Below are positions 25,781 through 35,043 of a stretch of DNA of 64,000 nt, in pieces. The stretch's first letter is position 1, and every line of letters begins with the position of its first letter. The notes under the pieces were generated by a model. That model did not search any database. It was given only the letters and a program-made list of their open reading frames with translations, and was not told the DNA's origin. Location of the stretch: contig UCAU01000028.1 in NCBI GenBank assembly GCA_900470445.1, positions 62,196-126,195 of the forward strand. Direction: 5' to 3'. Origin of the DNA: Hyphomicrobiales bacterium. Lineage in GTDB: Bacteria > Pseudomonadota > Alphaproteobacteria > Rhizobiales > Devosiaceae. Both the position numbers and the translations under genes were made by a program.

Positions 25781-26737
25781 ATGCGCATTTTCGCGCTCGC
25801 GCTCGCACTCGCCGCTGCCTTGCCTGCACTAGTCGTCAATCCGGCCCTCGCCGCCACCACCTATCCCCTGACGCTGCAAAATTGCGGCATGGCCGTGACC
25901 TTCGACAAAGCTCCCACGCGCGTCGTCAGCATCAAGTCGACGGCGACCGAACTGCTGCTGTCGCTCGGCCTCGGTGACCGCATTGTCGGCGTCGGGTTCC
26001 AGGATGGGCCCTTGCCCGACGAACTGGCGGCGGCGGGCAGCAATCTGAGCGTTCTCTCGGACAAGCTGCCATCCCAGGAAGTGGTGCTCGAGACCGAGCC
26101 CGATTTTGTCTATGGCGGCTGGGAAAGCAATTTCGCGGCCGACGGCGCTGGCGAGCGGCCGACCCTGGCCGCACTGGGCGTTGCCAGCTACGTGGCGCCG
26201 GCCGCCTGCCGCAGTGTCAAGCCACCGAAATTGACCTTCGATTCCATCTTCGGCGAGTTCGAAGAAATGGGCGCTATTTTCGACGTCGAAGCCGCCGCAA
26301 CGGCACTGGTCGACGCCCAGAAGGCCAGCCTTGCCGCTGTAAAGCCCGATCCGCGCGGCCTCACCGCCGTGTGGTATTCCTCGGGCACCAAGGCCCCCTA
26401 CGTGGGCGCAGGCAACAATGCCCCAGCCATGGTGATGGAGGCGCTTGGCCTCAAGAACATTTTTGGCGATGTCGATGACGGCTGGATTTCGGCGAGCTGG
26501 GAAGCCGTTGTCGATGCCAATCCCGACGTGATCGTGCTGGTCGATGCCGCGTGGAACTCCGCCGCACAGAAAAAGAAGCTGTTGGCGGAAAATCCGATCA
26601 CCAGCCAGCTCGACGCGGTGATCAATCAGCGCTACCTCGTCATTGCCTTCCCGGCGTCCGAGGCCGGCGTGCGCAATGTACCGGCCACGCTCGACATGGC
26701 GCGCCAATTGACGGCGCTTGATCTGCCGACGCCGTGA
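25781..26737 (+). CDS. Putative F420-0 ABC transporter substrate-binding protein
   Basis: A 318-residue FecB/BtuF-like periplasmic binding protein with a clear signal peptide (MRIFALALALAAALPALVV, cleavage near ALA-AT). I use ATG 25781, eight bases after AGGGA. Two Cys residues (NCGM, AACRS) flank the usual binding lobes. The order fgd-cofE-binding protein-permease-ATPase matches the actinobacterial cassette proposed to import F420-0 (families TIGR03868, TIGR03869, TIGR03873, recalled, not searched). A heme, B12 or siderophore ligand is the alternative. Confidence 0.82.
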   Translation: MRIFALALALAAALPALVVNPALAATTYPLTLQNCGMAVTFDKAPTRVVSIKSTATELLLSLGLGDRIVGVGFQDGPLPDELAAAGSNLSVLSDKLPSQEVVLETEPDFVYGGWESNFAADGAGERPTLAALGVASYVAPAACRSVKPPKLTFDSIFGEFEEMGAIFDVEAAATALVDAQKASLAAVKPDPRGLTAVWYSSGTKAPYVGAGNNAPAMVMEALGLKNIFGDVDDGWISASWEAVVDANPDVIVLVDAAWNSAAQKKKLLAENPITSQLDAVINQRYLVIAFPASEAGVRNVPATLDMARQLTALDLPTP

Positions 26738-27753
26738 TGGCGCCTAGAGCATCCTACGGTCTCGCCTATACGGGCCTGTGGATTCTATTGCTCGCCAGCG
26801 TGGCTATCGCGGTTACTATTGGGCCGGCCAGCATCTCGGTAAGCGAGGTTTGGCAGACCATTCTGCACCATCTGGGGCTGGCTGCGGACAGCTCTGTATC
26901 GCGCCTGCGCGACGCCATTGTCTGGGAATTGCGCTTGCCGCGCGTGCTGGCGGCCCTGGGCGTCGGCGCCGGGCTGGCGCTGGCGGGCACGGTGATGCAG
27001 GTGCTGACCCGCAACCCGCTGGCGGACCCCTACCTCCTGGGGCTGTCGTCCGGCGCGGCACTAGGCGCGGTGATTTTCCTCCTCGCCGGAGCGGCGCTGC
27101 TCATGCCGCTGGGCGCCTTTATCGGAAGCCTTACCGCGCTCGCTCTGGCCCTGCTGATCGCCAGATTATTGGGTGGAGCGACGCCGTCGCGCGCCATTCT
27201 GGCCGGCATCTGCATTGCCGCGCTCGCCTCGGCGGGCACTTCGCTGCTGATCTTCTGGTCGGCAACGGGGGATTCCTACCGCGAAATCCTGAGCTGGCTG
27301 ATGGGGTCGCTGAGCGGCACTACCTGGAGCGATGCGGGCCTGGTTGCCCTGGGACTCCTGCTTTGCGCGCCCGTCATCCTGTTGTCTGGGCGGGGTCTTG
27401 ATGCCTTCGCCTTCGGCGAGACGGCCGCTGCGGGCCTCGGCATCGACGTCACAAGGCAGCGCTGGACGCTGCTGGCGGCGACGGCGCTGTTGACCGGCGT
27501 CATGGTCGCCATCGGCGGCGCCATCGGTTTTGTCGGCCTTGTCGTGCCCCACGCGGTTCGCCTTGCCGTGGGCTCGCGCCACCGCGTGCTGCTGCCCATG
27601 TCCATGCTGGTCGGCGCCATTTTCATGCTGTGGAGCGACACCGCCGCGCGCAGCCTGTTCGATCCGCGTGAATTGCCGGTCGGCATTGTCACGGCGCTGG
27701 TGGGCGCGCCGGCATTCCTGCTCATCCTGCTACGCTACCGGCGGGTGACATGA
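26737..27753 (+). CDS. Putative F420-0 ABC transporter permease (FecCD family)
   Basis: A 338-residue permease with about ten hydrophobic helices, of the FecCD/BtuC family; conserved stretches include GDPYLLGLSSGAALGA-like LADPYLLGLSSGA and FVGLVVPHAVRL near residue 265. Start ATG 26737 overlaps the binding-protein stop by one base; the GTG three bases upstream is an alternative. It forms the channel for the binding protein upstream and the ATPase downstream. Confidence 0.87.
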   Translation: MAPRASYGLAYTGLWILLLASVAIAVTIGPASISVSEVWQTILHHLGLAADSSVSRLRDAIVWELRLPRVLAALGVGAGLALAGTVMQVLTRNPLADPYLLGLSSGAALGAVIFLLAGAALLMPLGAFIGSLTALALALLIARLLGGATPSRAILAGICIAALASAGTSLLIFWSATGDSYREILSWLMGSLSGTTWSDAGLVALGLLLCAPVILLSGRGLDAFAFGETAAAGLGIDVTRQRWTLLAATALLTGVMVAIGGAIGFVGLVVPHAVRLAVGSRHRVLLPMSMLVGAIFMLWSDTAARSLFDPRELPVGIVTALVGAPAFLLILLRYRRVT

Positions 27754-28541
27754 GCGGGCTCGTCATCAAGAACGCCATCGTACGGGCAGGGGAACGGACC
27801 ATTCTGGCCGATGTCGGTTTTTCGGCCCCCGCCGGCGCCGTCACCGGCCTGATCGGCCCCAATGGCGCAGGCAAGTCGACCCTGATTGCCGCCGTGATGG
27901 GCCAGCGGCGTCTGTCCGGTGGCACGATTGCCTTTGATGGCATTGACCTGCCCGGAACGCGAGCCGCCGAGCGGGCCAGGCTATGCGCCCATGTCGAACA
28001 ATTCGCCACCACCACCGAGCGGCTCAGCGTGCGCGATGTGGTGGCCCTGGGCCGCGTGCCCTTTCAGTCAGACTGGCAGGCCGTGCCCTCGCCCCATGAC
28101 GACGTCGTGGTGACGGACGCGATCGAGGCTCTGGGCATGTCCGCCTTTGGCGACCGCCTCTACCACCGGCTGTCAGGCGGCGAGCAACAGCGTATCCAGA
28201 TCGCCCGTGCCCTGGCGCAGGAACCGCAGCTCCTGCTGCTCGACGAGCCGACCAGCCATCTCGATATCAAGGCGCAATTGCTGGTGCTGGAAGTGTTGCG
28301 GCAGCGGGCGCGGGCGGGCTGTACTATCGTGGTGGCCATGCACGATCTCAACCTGGCCGCCCGCTATTGCGATCATCTCGTCGTGCTCGATAATGGACGG
28401 ACTGCAGCCGAGGGGACACCGGCCGATGTGCTGGCCCCGGACCTGCTCTTGCGCGTCTATGGCGTGCAATCGACCATCGTCACCGTGCCCGGCAGGGACT
28501 ATCCCATCGTGATTTACGACTCCGCCGTCAATTCCGATTGA
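27750..28541 (+). CDS. Putative F420-0 ABC transporter ATP-binding protein
   Basis: A 263-residue ABC ATPase of the FecE/BtuD type. Walker A GPNGAGKSTL, signature LSGGEQQR, Walker B LLLLDEPTSHLD and the H-loop MHDLNLA are intact. It overlaps the permease by 4 bases and ends 65 bases before the LLM oxidoreductase. It completes a three-gene importer placed directly after cofE. Confidence 0.9.
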   Translation: MSGLVIKNAIVRAGERTILADVGFSAPAGAVTGLIGPNGAGKSTLIAAVMGQRRLSGGTIAFDGIDLPGTRAAERARLCAHVEQFATTTERLSVRDVVALGRVPFQSDWQAVPSPHDDVVVTDAIEALGMSAFGDRLYHRLSGGEQQRIQIARALAQEPQLLLLDEPTSHLDIKAQLLVLEVLRQRARAGCTIVVAMHDLNLAARYCDHLVVLDNGRTAAEGTPADVLAPDLLLRVYGVQSTIVTVPGRDYPIVIYDSAVNSD

Positions 28542-28564
28542 CAATAGCGCGCCGTCAGCCAAAA

Positions 28565-28582
28565 TTTGATCGTCTGGTCAAA
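28565..28582. promoter_or_regulatory. Candidate operator of the F420 operon, copy 2
   Basis: TTTGATCGTCTGGTCAAA, a near-dyad, differs at one base from the reverse complement of the site at 23891-23908. It ends 24 bases before the LLM oxidoreductase ATG, almost the same distance as copy 1 from fgd. It suggests that the LLM gene has its own promoter under the same regulator. Confidence 0.65.
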
Positions 28583-28606
28583 TTTCAGTGCGGGGAGTGC
28601 GCAGCC

Positions 28607-29608
28607 ATGGAATTCGGGATTACTTTCAAAGGCTTTGTCGACGCCGAGCGGGCCCGATATCTGGTGCGGGCGGCCGAATATGCCGGCTTTACCTATTGCT
28701 GGTTCTACGATTCCCACATTCTCTGGCGCGATTGCTACGCCGCCATCGCCATGTGCATGGAACACACCGAGCAGATGCGCTTCGGCCCGCTGGTCACCAA
28801 TCCCGATGTGCGCGACTGGTCGGTCGCAGCCTCCATCTTCGGCTCGCTGTCCAAGCAGAGCGGCGGGCGGTTCGATCTTGCCGTCGGGCGCGGCGATAGC
28901 TCGATGCGCGTCATGGGCAAGAAGCCCGCGACCCTGGCCCGTGTCGCCGATTTCATCACCAAGACCAAGGCCATGATCCGCGGCGAGGAAGTTTCCTATG
29001 GCGAAATCCCCGCGCCGGTGAAATTTCCCTGGGCCGTCGGCCACGAAATCCCCAGCTGGATTGCCGCCTATGGCCCATTGGCGCTCAAGACCGCCGGCGA
29101 ATCCGCCGATGGCGTGGTGTTGCAGATTGCCGATCCGGGCCTGTGCAAATGGTTCACCGACCAGTGCCTCGAAGGGGGCAGGGCGGTCGGCAAGGACATG
29201 TCCAATTTCCGCTCAATGGCGGCGGCCCCCGCCTATTTCGGCGACAAGAAAAAGGCGATCGAAGCGGTCAAATGGTTCCCCGCCATGGTGGGCAACCATG
29301 TCGCTGATATCGTCGAAAAATACGGCGCCGATTCCGATCAGGTGCCCAAAAGCCTCACCAGCTATGTCGAAAAGCGCCGTGGCTACGACTATTCCAAGCA
29401 CGGCCAGCCCGATAACCCGTTCCTTGATTTCATCACCGATGACATCGTGGAAAGTTTCTGCGTGCTGGGCGAACCGCAGGACCACATCGCCAAGATCCGC
29501 GACCTCGAAACGGCCGGCGTCACCCAGTTCAACATCTATCTCGACTCCGGTGACGAGGAAGAAATCATCTCCCGCTACGGCCGCGAAGTCATCCCGGCAT
29601 TCCGCTGA
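28607..29608 (+). CDS. LLM-class F420-dependent oxidoreductase, CPS_4043-like
   Basis: A 333-residue luciferase-like TIM barrel. The sequence (FYDSHILWRD, GPLVTNPDVRDWS, AVGRGDSSMRVMGKKPATL) fits the CPS_4043 family of predicted F420-dependent oxidoreductases (TIGR03842, recalled). Start ATG 28607 follows GGGGAG. It is in line with the F420-0 importer and shares its candidate operator with fgd, so it is probably a consumer of reduced F420. FMN use cannot be excluded, because LLM proteins divide between the two cofactors. Substrate unknown. Confidence 0.87.
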   Translation: MEFGITFKGFVDAERARYLVRAAEYAGFTYCWFYDSHILWRDCYAAIAMCMEHTEQMRFGPLVTNPDVRDWSVAASIFGSLSKQSGGRFDLAVGRGDSSMRVMGKKPATLARVADFITKTKAMIRGEEVSYGEIPAPVKFPWAVGHEIPSWIAAYGPLALKTAGESADGVVLQIADPGLCKWFTDQCLEGGRAVGKDMSNFRSMAAAPAYFGDKKKAIEAVKWFPAMVGNHVADIVEKYGADSDQVPKSLTSYVEKRRGYDYSKHGQPDNPFLDFITDDIVESFCVLGEPQDHIAKIRDLETAGVTQFNIYLDSGDEEEIISRYGREVIPAFR

Positions 29609-29632
29609 GCCGCATCAGGGTCTGAGGGGAAA

Positions 29633-30397
29633 TTAGGTGAGCGCGGCCCAGACGGAGCCAAGGCCGCCGATTTCGCCATGGATAGATTTGGCGCGGCCGA
29701 TTGGTGCGACTAAGCGCGAGCCTGTCGTAATCACCTGTCCCTTGCGCAAGGAGACGCCACGTGTAGCGGCATGATTTGCCAACAACGCCAATGTGCGCAG
29801 GATGGTGTGAAGGTCGCAGCCGGTCGAGGTCGTAGCCACTTCGACGCCATCGAGCTGCAGCGCTGATCCGGCGCCGGCCGGGTCGAAAGCCTGCCAGTCC
29901 GCCCTCCCGTCACCAACGACGAAGCCGGCGCTATTCTGCAGGTCGCTCAGCTGTGTCAGCCTGTCTACCTGGTCCCGGTCCGTCCAACTAAAGGAGATGA
30001 GTTCGAGCAGGGGGTGAAAGCTTGCAATGGCCTCGCGGACGGTTGGGACATCATAGGGAATGTCCCTCGCCGGCAGATCCTGGCCAAGAGTGAGAGCGAT
30101 TTCCAGCTCGACAAGGACAATCGGCAACGGGCTCTTGGGTGCCTGATGGCCCTGGTCAAAAACCAGACGTGCTGGCAGCGGCGACAGAAAGGGCGCCGGC
30201 TCATCACCGGCAAATATCTTCCAGCCTCCCACCGGGCCAAGCTGGGCGATAATCGCATCCTGAATGCGGTGGGCCTCGGCCTGCGATCGTGGCCGCAAAT
30301 GCTCGGGCAAGTGTGGCAGCGTCGTTCCCGTTTGGCGGGCATCCAGCAAGAGACGGGCCGCCTCAGGCGCTCCAGAAGTGTTCACAATGGTCTCCAT
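29633..30397 (-). CDS. 2-keto-4-pentenoate hydratase/decarboxylase-like protein (FAH superfamily)
   Basis: A 254-residue MhpD/DmpH-like enzyme of the fumarylacetoacetase superfamily. Expected metal-site acids lie in VLVELEIALTL near residue 95, and a family C-terminal stretch TTGSRLVAPIGRAKSIHGEIGGLG is present. It would hydrate a 2-hydroxy-dienoate or process a related keto acid. It lies 53 bases after the LacI regulator on the same strand and ends 24 bases from the LLM gene tail to tail. It may have been separated from a wider pathway. Confidence 0.85.
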   Translation of the reverse strand: METIVNTSGAPEAARLLLDARQTGTTLPHLPEHLRPRSQAEAHRIQDAIIAQLGPVGGWKIFAGDEPAPFLSPLPARLVFDQGHQAPKSPLPIVLVELEIALTLGQDLPARDIPYDVPTVREAIASFHPLLELISFSWTDRDQVDRLTQLSDLQNSAGFVVGDGRADWQAFDPAGAGSALQLDGVEVATTSTGCDLHTILRTLALLANHAATRGVSLRKGQVITTGSRLVAPIGRAKSIHGEIGGLGSVWAALT

Positions 30398-30450
30398 TTA
30401 GGGAATGCGGCGGGCCGCACATTGCCGGACGCCTAGCGGGCGGGGCGGCT

Positions 30451-31488
30451 TCATGCAGAGCTGGGCGCTCCGCGCAAACGGTGCCGCCATGATTCATGAC
30501 TTGCCGGGCCACTTGATTGCCGCTCGACCAGATGGGGGACAAGGTTGATCCGCTGGGGTGGCAATTCATTCATGAATGGCGACTGCCCCGCGCGGGACAG
30601 CAACACTCTGACCGCTGCAATACCCATTTCGCGGTGGGGCATGTGTACGGTGGTCAGCTGGGGCGATATCTGCGTGGCGATCGCATAATCGGCATGACCA
30701 ACGACGGAGACATCCTCTGGAATGCGTAGTCCAAGCCGCATCAGTTCGGATACTACCGTCACGGCGACAATGTCGCTGCCGCAAAAGAACGCCGTGGGCT
30801 CAAAACCGCTCGCCGCCATGGCGGTTACAGCCTCGCGCAGGTCGCCGGCCGCCCGATCGTCAGAGAAGCCAATCTCACGCAGCTCCATGTCTTCCACTTC
30901 AGCGATTGCATCGGCAAAGCCGGCGAGGCGCGCCAGCCGCCCCGGATATCCCAGCCGTCCATGTGCGTAGACGACGCGGCGGTGACCCAGGGATTGCAAA
31001 TGGTGCGCAACGTAAACACCTGCTTCTACGTCCGCCGCGCTCACCTGATCCTTCTGCCACAAGGGCGGAACGATGTGATTGACCACCACGGCCGGTAGCG
31101 CGCTGCTCAGGGCCGTCTCAAGCATCGCCGGCGTCTGCGGTCCGACCAGGATATAGCCAATGGCGCCGTTCTCGATGCGCGGTAGCTCGGCTGGATCATC
31201 CAGCCAACGCACCGACATGACACAGCCGTGGGCAGTCGCTTCATGGTCAATGCCGTTTTGTACGTCGACCCATAATTCCCGGCTGGCTGTCGCCCGGTTC
31301 TTGAAGATCACCTCAATGTTCTGGCCGGCACCTTGGCGTCGGGCGTTGTAGCCAAGGGCGGCAGCCGTATCCACGATCAGGTGCCGCGTCGGCTCGCTCA
31401 CCCCGGGCTTCCCGCTCAGTGCGCGGGAAACTGCAAATTTGGAAATACCCAAATGGTCGGCAATTTGCTGGATCGTTACCCGCTTCAT
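30451..31488 (-). CDS. LacI-family transcriptional regulator
   Basis: A 345-residue regulator with an N-terminal LacI HTH (VTIQQIADHLGISKFAVSRALSGKPGVS), a hinge helix and a periplasmic-binding-protein-like ligand domain. I start at ATG 31488 (MKRVTIQQ); an ATG 21 bases upstream, preceded by GAGAGG, is a possible earlier start. It is divergent from the oligopeptide-type transporter operon starting at 31836 and upstream of the hydratase, so it probably represses the sugar operon until a glycoside or sugar binds. Confidence 0.9.
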   Translation of the reverse strand: MKRVTIQQIADHLGISKFAVSRALSGKPGVSEPTRHLIVDTAAALGYNARRQGAGQNIEVIFKNRATASRELWVDVQNGIDHEATAHGCVMSVRWLDDPAELPRIENGAIGYILVGPQTPAMLETALSSALPAVVVNHIVPPLWQKDQVSAADVEAGVYVAHHLQSLGHRRVVYAHGRLGYPGRLARLAGFADAIAEVEDMELREIGFSDDRAAGDLREAVTAMAASGFEPTAFFCGSDIVAVTVVSELMRLGLRIPEDVSVVGHADYAIATQISPQLTTVHMPHREMGIAAVRVLLSRAGQSPFMNELPPQRINLVPHLVERQSSGPASHESWRHRLRGAPSSA

Positions 31489-31835
31489 GGCGCATGCCCG
31501 AAGGCACATCCTCTCGTTATTTTTATTTTTGTTAGGCTGCGCCTTTTGCAGTGTCAATGTGAATTGCTCTCTATCGCCCGTTTTGTGACCTTTTGATACT
31601 GCTTGGCAGGCCTGCCGCCTTAAAAATGTCTTTGAAATTCAAGGTTTTGTCGGGCTCGTTCTTCTGAGGTCGTTTTCAAGATACAAAACAAACAACAAAA
31701 TTTATGGGTTGACCTTCGTGTTTTCGTATGGTCAGTTTGGATAACAAAAAAGACAAAAACGCACTTTTAATGCGGAGGCAAGGTTTAACTTGCCGGCAGG
31801 GGAGGGACTCGCCGAAGGGCGAGGGTTGAGAGCGC
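31489..31835. other. 347-base divergent regulatory region
   Basis: No gene is visible. The stretch 31630-31780 is clearly AT-richer than its surroundings, as expected of a double promoter. It contains a perfect 12-bp palindrome GGCAGGCCTGCC at 31605-31616, a TTGAAATTCAA near-palindrome around 31630-31642, and TTGACC at 31709-31714. I cannot assign the LacI operator with confidence. Confidence 0.5.
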
Positions 31836-32972
31836 ATGGCCATTGTCGAGGTCCAGCAGGCTGCAAAAGTGCCGGCCGCAGACCAGGTGGGTCTGGCCAG
31901 TCAGCGCCAGCTGGTGTGGCTCAAATTTACCGAGCACAAACTGGCCGTGGTCAGCCTTGTGGTTATCGCGCTCATTTATCTGATCGGCGCATTTTGCGAG
32001 TTCGTGGCACCCCGCACACCGGACCACTACGATTCCGCCTATACAATGCTGGCGCCCCAGCCACTGAAGTTCTTCTATACCGATGAGAACGGCGCCACAC
32101 AGTTCGGCCTGCACGTCACCGGCTTTTCATCGCAACGCGACCCGGCAACGCTCCGCCGCGTGTTCACGGCCGATGAATCGATCCGTGTGCCGGTATCGTT
32201 CTTCGTAAAGGGGCAGCCCTATCACATGTGGGGCTTCATTCCGGGTGATATCCATCTGATTGGGCCGGTCGATCCTGCCCAGCCATTCTATCTGCTGGGC
32301 TCGGATCGTATGGGTCGTGATGTGCTCAGCCGGGTGATCTACGGGACGCGCATATCGACCTCCATCGGCCTCATCGGGGTTGCCGTTAGCCTAGTGCTCG
32401 GTGTGATCCTGGGCGGTATTTCTGGCTATTTTGGCGGTGTGGTCGATAACCTCATCCAGCGCGTGATTGAATTCATCATGTCGGTGCCCACGATTCCATT
32501 GTGGATGGGCCTGGCGGCGGCGATCCCGGTGACCTGGTCTCCGGTGCTGGTCTATCTCATCATAACTATGATCATCTCGCTGATCGGCTGGACCTCGCTG
32601 GCGCGTGAGGTGCGCGGGCGCTTCATGTCCTGGCGGAACGAGCCATTCGTCACGGCTGCCCGGCTCGATGGCACCAGTCAGATGACGATCATCGGACGTC
32701 ATCTTGTCCCGGGCTTCATTTCGCACATCATCGCGTCGGTGACGCTGGCCATTCCAGCCATGATCATTGCCGAAACCTCATTGTCCTTCTTGGGCATTGG
32801 GCTGCGGCCACCGGTCGTGAGCTGGGGTGTGCTGCTGCAGGAGGCGCAAAACATTCGCTCGCTGGCAGAAGCACCCTGGCTGTTGGCGCCCGGCGTACTC
32901 GTCATCATCACCGTGCTTGCCCTGAATTTCCTTGGTGATGGCCTGCGCGACGCGGCGGACCCCTATTCATGA
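31836..32972 (+). CDS. ABC transporter permease, DppC/OppC type
   Basis: A 378-residue inner-membrane permease; six or so hydrophobic segments, with a long periplasmic insert between helix 1 and the BPD_transp domain (residues 60-150), as in oligosaccharide-type relatives of DppC. The GSDRMGRDVLSRVIYGTR signature and EAA-like loop (FVTAARLDGTSQMTIIGRHLVPG) are clear. It opens an operon whose order is unusual: permease C, two ATPases, enzyme, binding protein, then permease B last. Confidence 0.92.
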   Translation: MAIVEVQQAAKVPAADQVGLASQRQLVWLKFTEHKLAVVSLVVIALIYLIGAFCEFVAPRTPDHYDSAYTMLAPQPLKFFYTDENGATQFGLHVTGFSSQRDPATLRRVFTADESIRVPVSFFVKGQPYHMWGFIPGDIHLIGPVDPAQPFYLLGSDRMGRDVLSRVIYGTRISTSIGLIGVAVSLVLGVILGGISGYFGGVVDNLIQRVIEFIMSVPTIPLWMGLAAAIPVTWSPVLVYLIITMIISLIGWTSLAREVRGRFMSWRNEPFVTAARLDGTSQMTIIGRHLVPGFISHIIASVTLAIPAMIIAETSLSFLGIGLRPPVVSWGVLLQEAQNIRSLAEAPWLLAPGVLVIITVLALNFLGDGLRDAADPYS

Positions 32973-34006
32973 GTACCGAACCCCTTTTGAGCATTCGTGG
33001 CCTCAACGTGCACTTCAAACTGCGCGAAGGGCTGATCCGAGCGGTGGATGGCGTCGATGTCGAGGCGCATGCAGGCAAGACGCTGTGTATCGTGGGCGAG
33101 AGCGGGTCGGGCAAGTCGATGCTGGCCCGCTCGATCCTGCAGATCGTTTCCCCGCCCGGTCGGGTGACCAGCGGCGAAATCATGTTCCGCCGCCCCGGCC
33201 AGGCGCCGGTGGACATTGCCAAGCTCGATCCGAAAGGAAAGCCGATCCGGGCCATTCGGGGCCGCGATATCGCGATGATCTTCCAGGAACCGATGAATTC
33301 GCTGTCGCCAGTCCACAGTATTGGCGATCAACTCGTCGAGAAAATCCTGCTGCATCATAAGATCGGGCAGAAGGCCGCAATCGACCGCGCCGTCGACGCG
33401 CTGGATAAGGTTGGCATCCCCAATCCCAAGCAGCGATTGGCCAACTATCCGTTCGAGCTCAGCGGCGGCATGCGGCAGCGCGTCATGATTGCTATGGCGC
33501 TGGCTTGCCAGCCGGCCCTGCTCATAGCCGACGAACCCACAACGGCGCTCGACGTCACCACCCAGGCCAATATTCTCGATCTGATTGCCGGCTTGCAGGA
33601 CGAGTTCGGCATGGGCGTAATTTTCATCACGCACGATCTCGGCGTCGTGGCCGAAATCGCCGATGAGGTCGCGGTCGTCTATCTGGGGCGGGTCGTCGAA
33701 CGCGGCAGCGTCGACGATATTTTCTACAATCCGCAGCACCCCTATACTTTGGCTTTGTTGTCTTCGATCCCAAAGCTCGGAGCCCGCCGGGCCAAGGGGC
33801 AGCGCCTGCATGCGATCGAGGGCATGGTGCCCCACCCGCTCAACCGTCCGGCGGGTTGTCCGTTCAATACGCGCTGCCCGGAGGCAAAGGCAGGGCTGTG
33901 CGACGTCGTTGATCCGCGCAATTTGCAATTGGAGCCGGGCCATTTCGTCGCGTGCCACATGCGGGATCCCGAAGTGGCGCAACTGCGGACCGAGGTGTTG
34001 GCATGA
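32969..34006 (+). CDS. ABC transporter ATP-binding protein, DppD/OppD type
   Basis: A 345-residue ATPase with Walker [10 protein letters not shown], signature LSGGMRQR, Walker [13 protein letters not shown] and the C-terminal Cys-rich oligopeptide-transporter extension ([15 protein letters not shown]) that can hold an iron-sulfur cluster. It overlaps both neighbouring genes by 4 bases. Confidence 0.92.
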   Translation: MSTEPLLSIRGLNVHFKLREGLIRAVDGVDVEAHAGKTLCIVGESGSGKSMLARSILQIVSPPGRVTSGEIMFRRPGQAPVDIAKLDPKGKPIRAIRGRDIAMIFQEPMNSLSPVHSIGDQLVEKILLHHKIGQKAAIDRAVDALDKVGIPNPKQRLANYPFELSGGMRQRVMIAMALACQPALLIADEPTTALDVTTQANILDLIAGLQDEFGMGVIFITHDLGVVAEIADEVAVVYLGRVVERGSVDDIFYNPQHPYTLALLSSIPKLGARRAKGQRLHAIEGMVPHPLNRPAGCPFNTRCPEAKAGLCDVVDPRNLQLEPGHFVACHMRDPEVAQLRTEVLA

Positions 34007-35043
34007 GCGTTACGCCAGCAGAAGGCGGCCTGCTCATGCGGGCGCGCGACCTCAAGGTGCATTTCCCGATCAAGCGTGGCGTGCTCAAGCGCACGGTTGG
34101 CCAGGTCCGGGCTGTTGATGGTGTCAGTCTCGACATACGTTCGGGCGAGACGCTCAGCATTGTGGGCGAGAGCGGCTGCGGCAAGACTACGTTGGGACAG
34201 GCGCTGGTGCGCGTGCTCGAGCCCACCGCCGGGAGTATCGAATATCGCAAGCCGGGCGAAGGGCCTGCCGATATCGCCCATCTCGGGGAAACCGAATTGC
34301 GGCGCTACCGTTCCGATATCCGCATGATCTTTCAGGATCCGTTCGCGTCGCTCAATCCGCGGCGGCGCGTCGTCGACATTATCGGGGAATCGCTGCGCAA
34401 TTTTGGCGTGACCGACGAGCGTGATGTGGAAGCCCGCGTCGCCAGCCTGCTGCGCAAAGTTGGCTTACGGCCCGAATATATGAGCCGCTATCCCTACGCC
34501 TTTTCGGGTGGCGAACGGCAGCGCATCGGCATTGCCAGGGCACTGGCGGTTCATCCGCGGCTTGTTGTTGCCGATGAGTGCGTTTCGGCCCTCGACGTTT
34601 CCATTCAGGCCCAGACACTCAATCTGATGCAGGATCTGCAGGAAGAGTTTGCGCTCACCTACGTCTTCATCAGCCACGATCTGAGCGTGGTCGAATATAT
34701 CTCCGACCGGGTGGCGGTGATGTATGCTGGGCGGATCGTCGAGTTGAGCGACACCGAACCGCTTTTTGCCAAGCCACGCCACCCCTATACCGCCGCGCTG
34801 CTCGCCTCGGTGCCTCGGCCCGATCCGCGCAGTGCTCGGATGCGCAAGCATATGCGGCTCAAGGGCGAAGTGGCTGATCCGGCCAATCGCCCCAGCGGCT
34901 GTGCCTTTCATCCACGCTGCCCATTCGCCACGGACCTTTGCCGCGCCGAAGACCCGCAATTGCGCTCGGTCGGCTCGTCCGATGTGGCCTGCCATTTTGC
35001 CGACAGCCTCGATCTTAAGGGAGTGAACGCCGATGCTGCATGA
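34003..35043 (+). CDS. ABC transporter ATP-binding protein, DppF/OppF type
   Basis: A 346-residue ATPase, partner of the previous one. Walker [11 protein letters not shown], signature FSGGERQR, Walker [12 protein letters not shown] (Cys in place of the usual Pro) and the C-terminal [14 protein letters not shown] motif are visible. The ATG at 34003 overlaps the upstream stop; a longer frame into that gene is not credible. It overlaps the next gene by 11 bases. Confidence 0.91.
   Translation: MSVTPAEGGLLMRARDLKVHFPIKRGVLKRTVGQVRAVDGVSLDIRSGETLSIVGESGCGKTTLGQALVRVLEPTAGSIEYRKPGEGPADIAHLGETELRRYRSDIRMIFQDPFASLNPRRRVVDIIGESLRNFGVTDERDVEARVASLLRKVGLRPEYMSRYPYAFSGGERQRIGIARALAVHPRLVVADECVSALDVSIQAQTLNLMQDLQEEFALTYVFISHDLSVVEYISDRVAVMYAGRIVELSDTEPLFAKPRHPYTAALLASVPRPDPRSARMRKHMRLKGEVADPANRPSGCAFHPRCPFATDLCRAEDPQLRSVGSSDVACHFADSLDLKGVNADAA

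Noticed and set aside
25781-28541. Reading the FecBCD-like importer as a B12, heme or siderophore system
   Set aside because: Overlap with cofE and fgd favours an F420-related ligand, although the alternative is not excluded by sequence alone.
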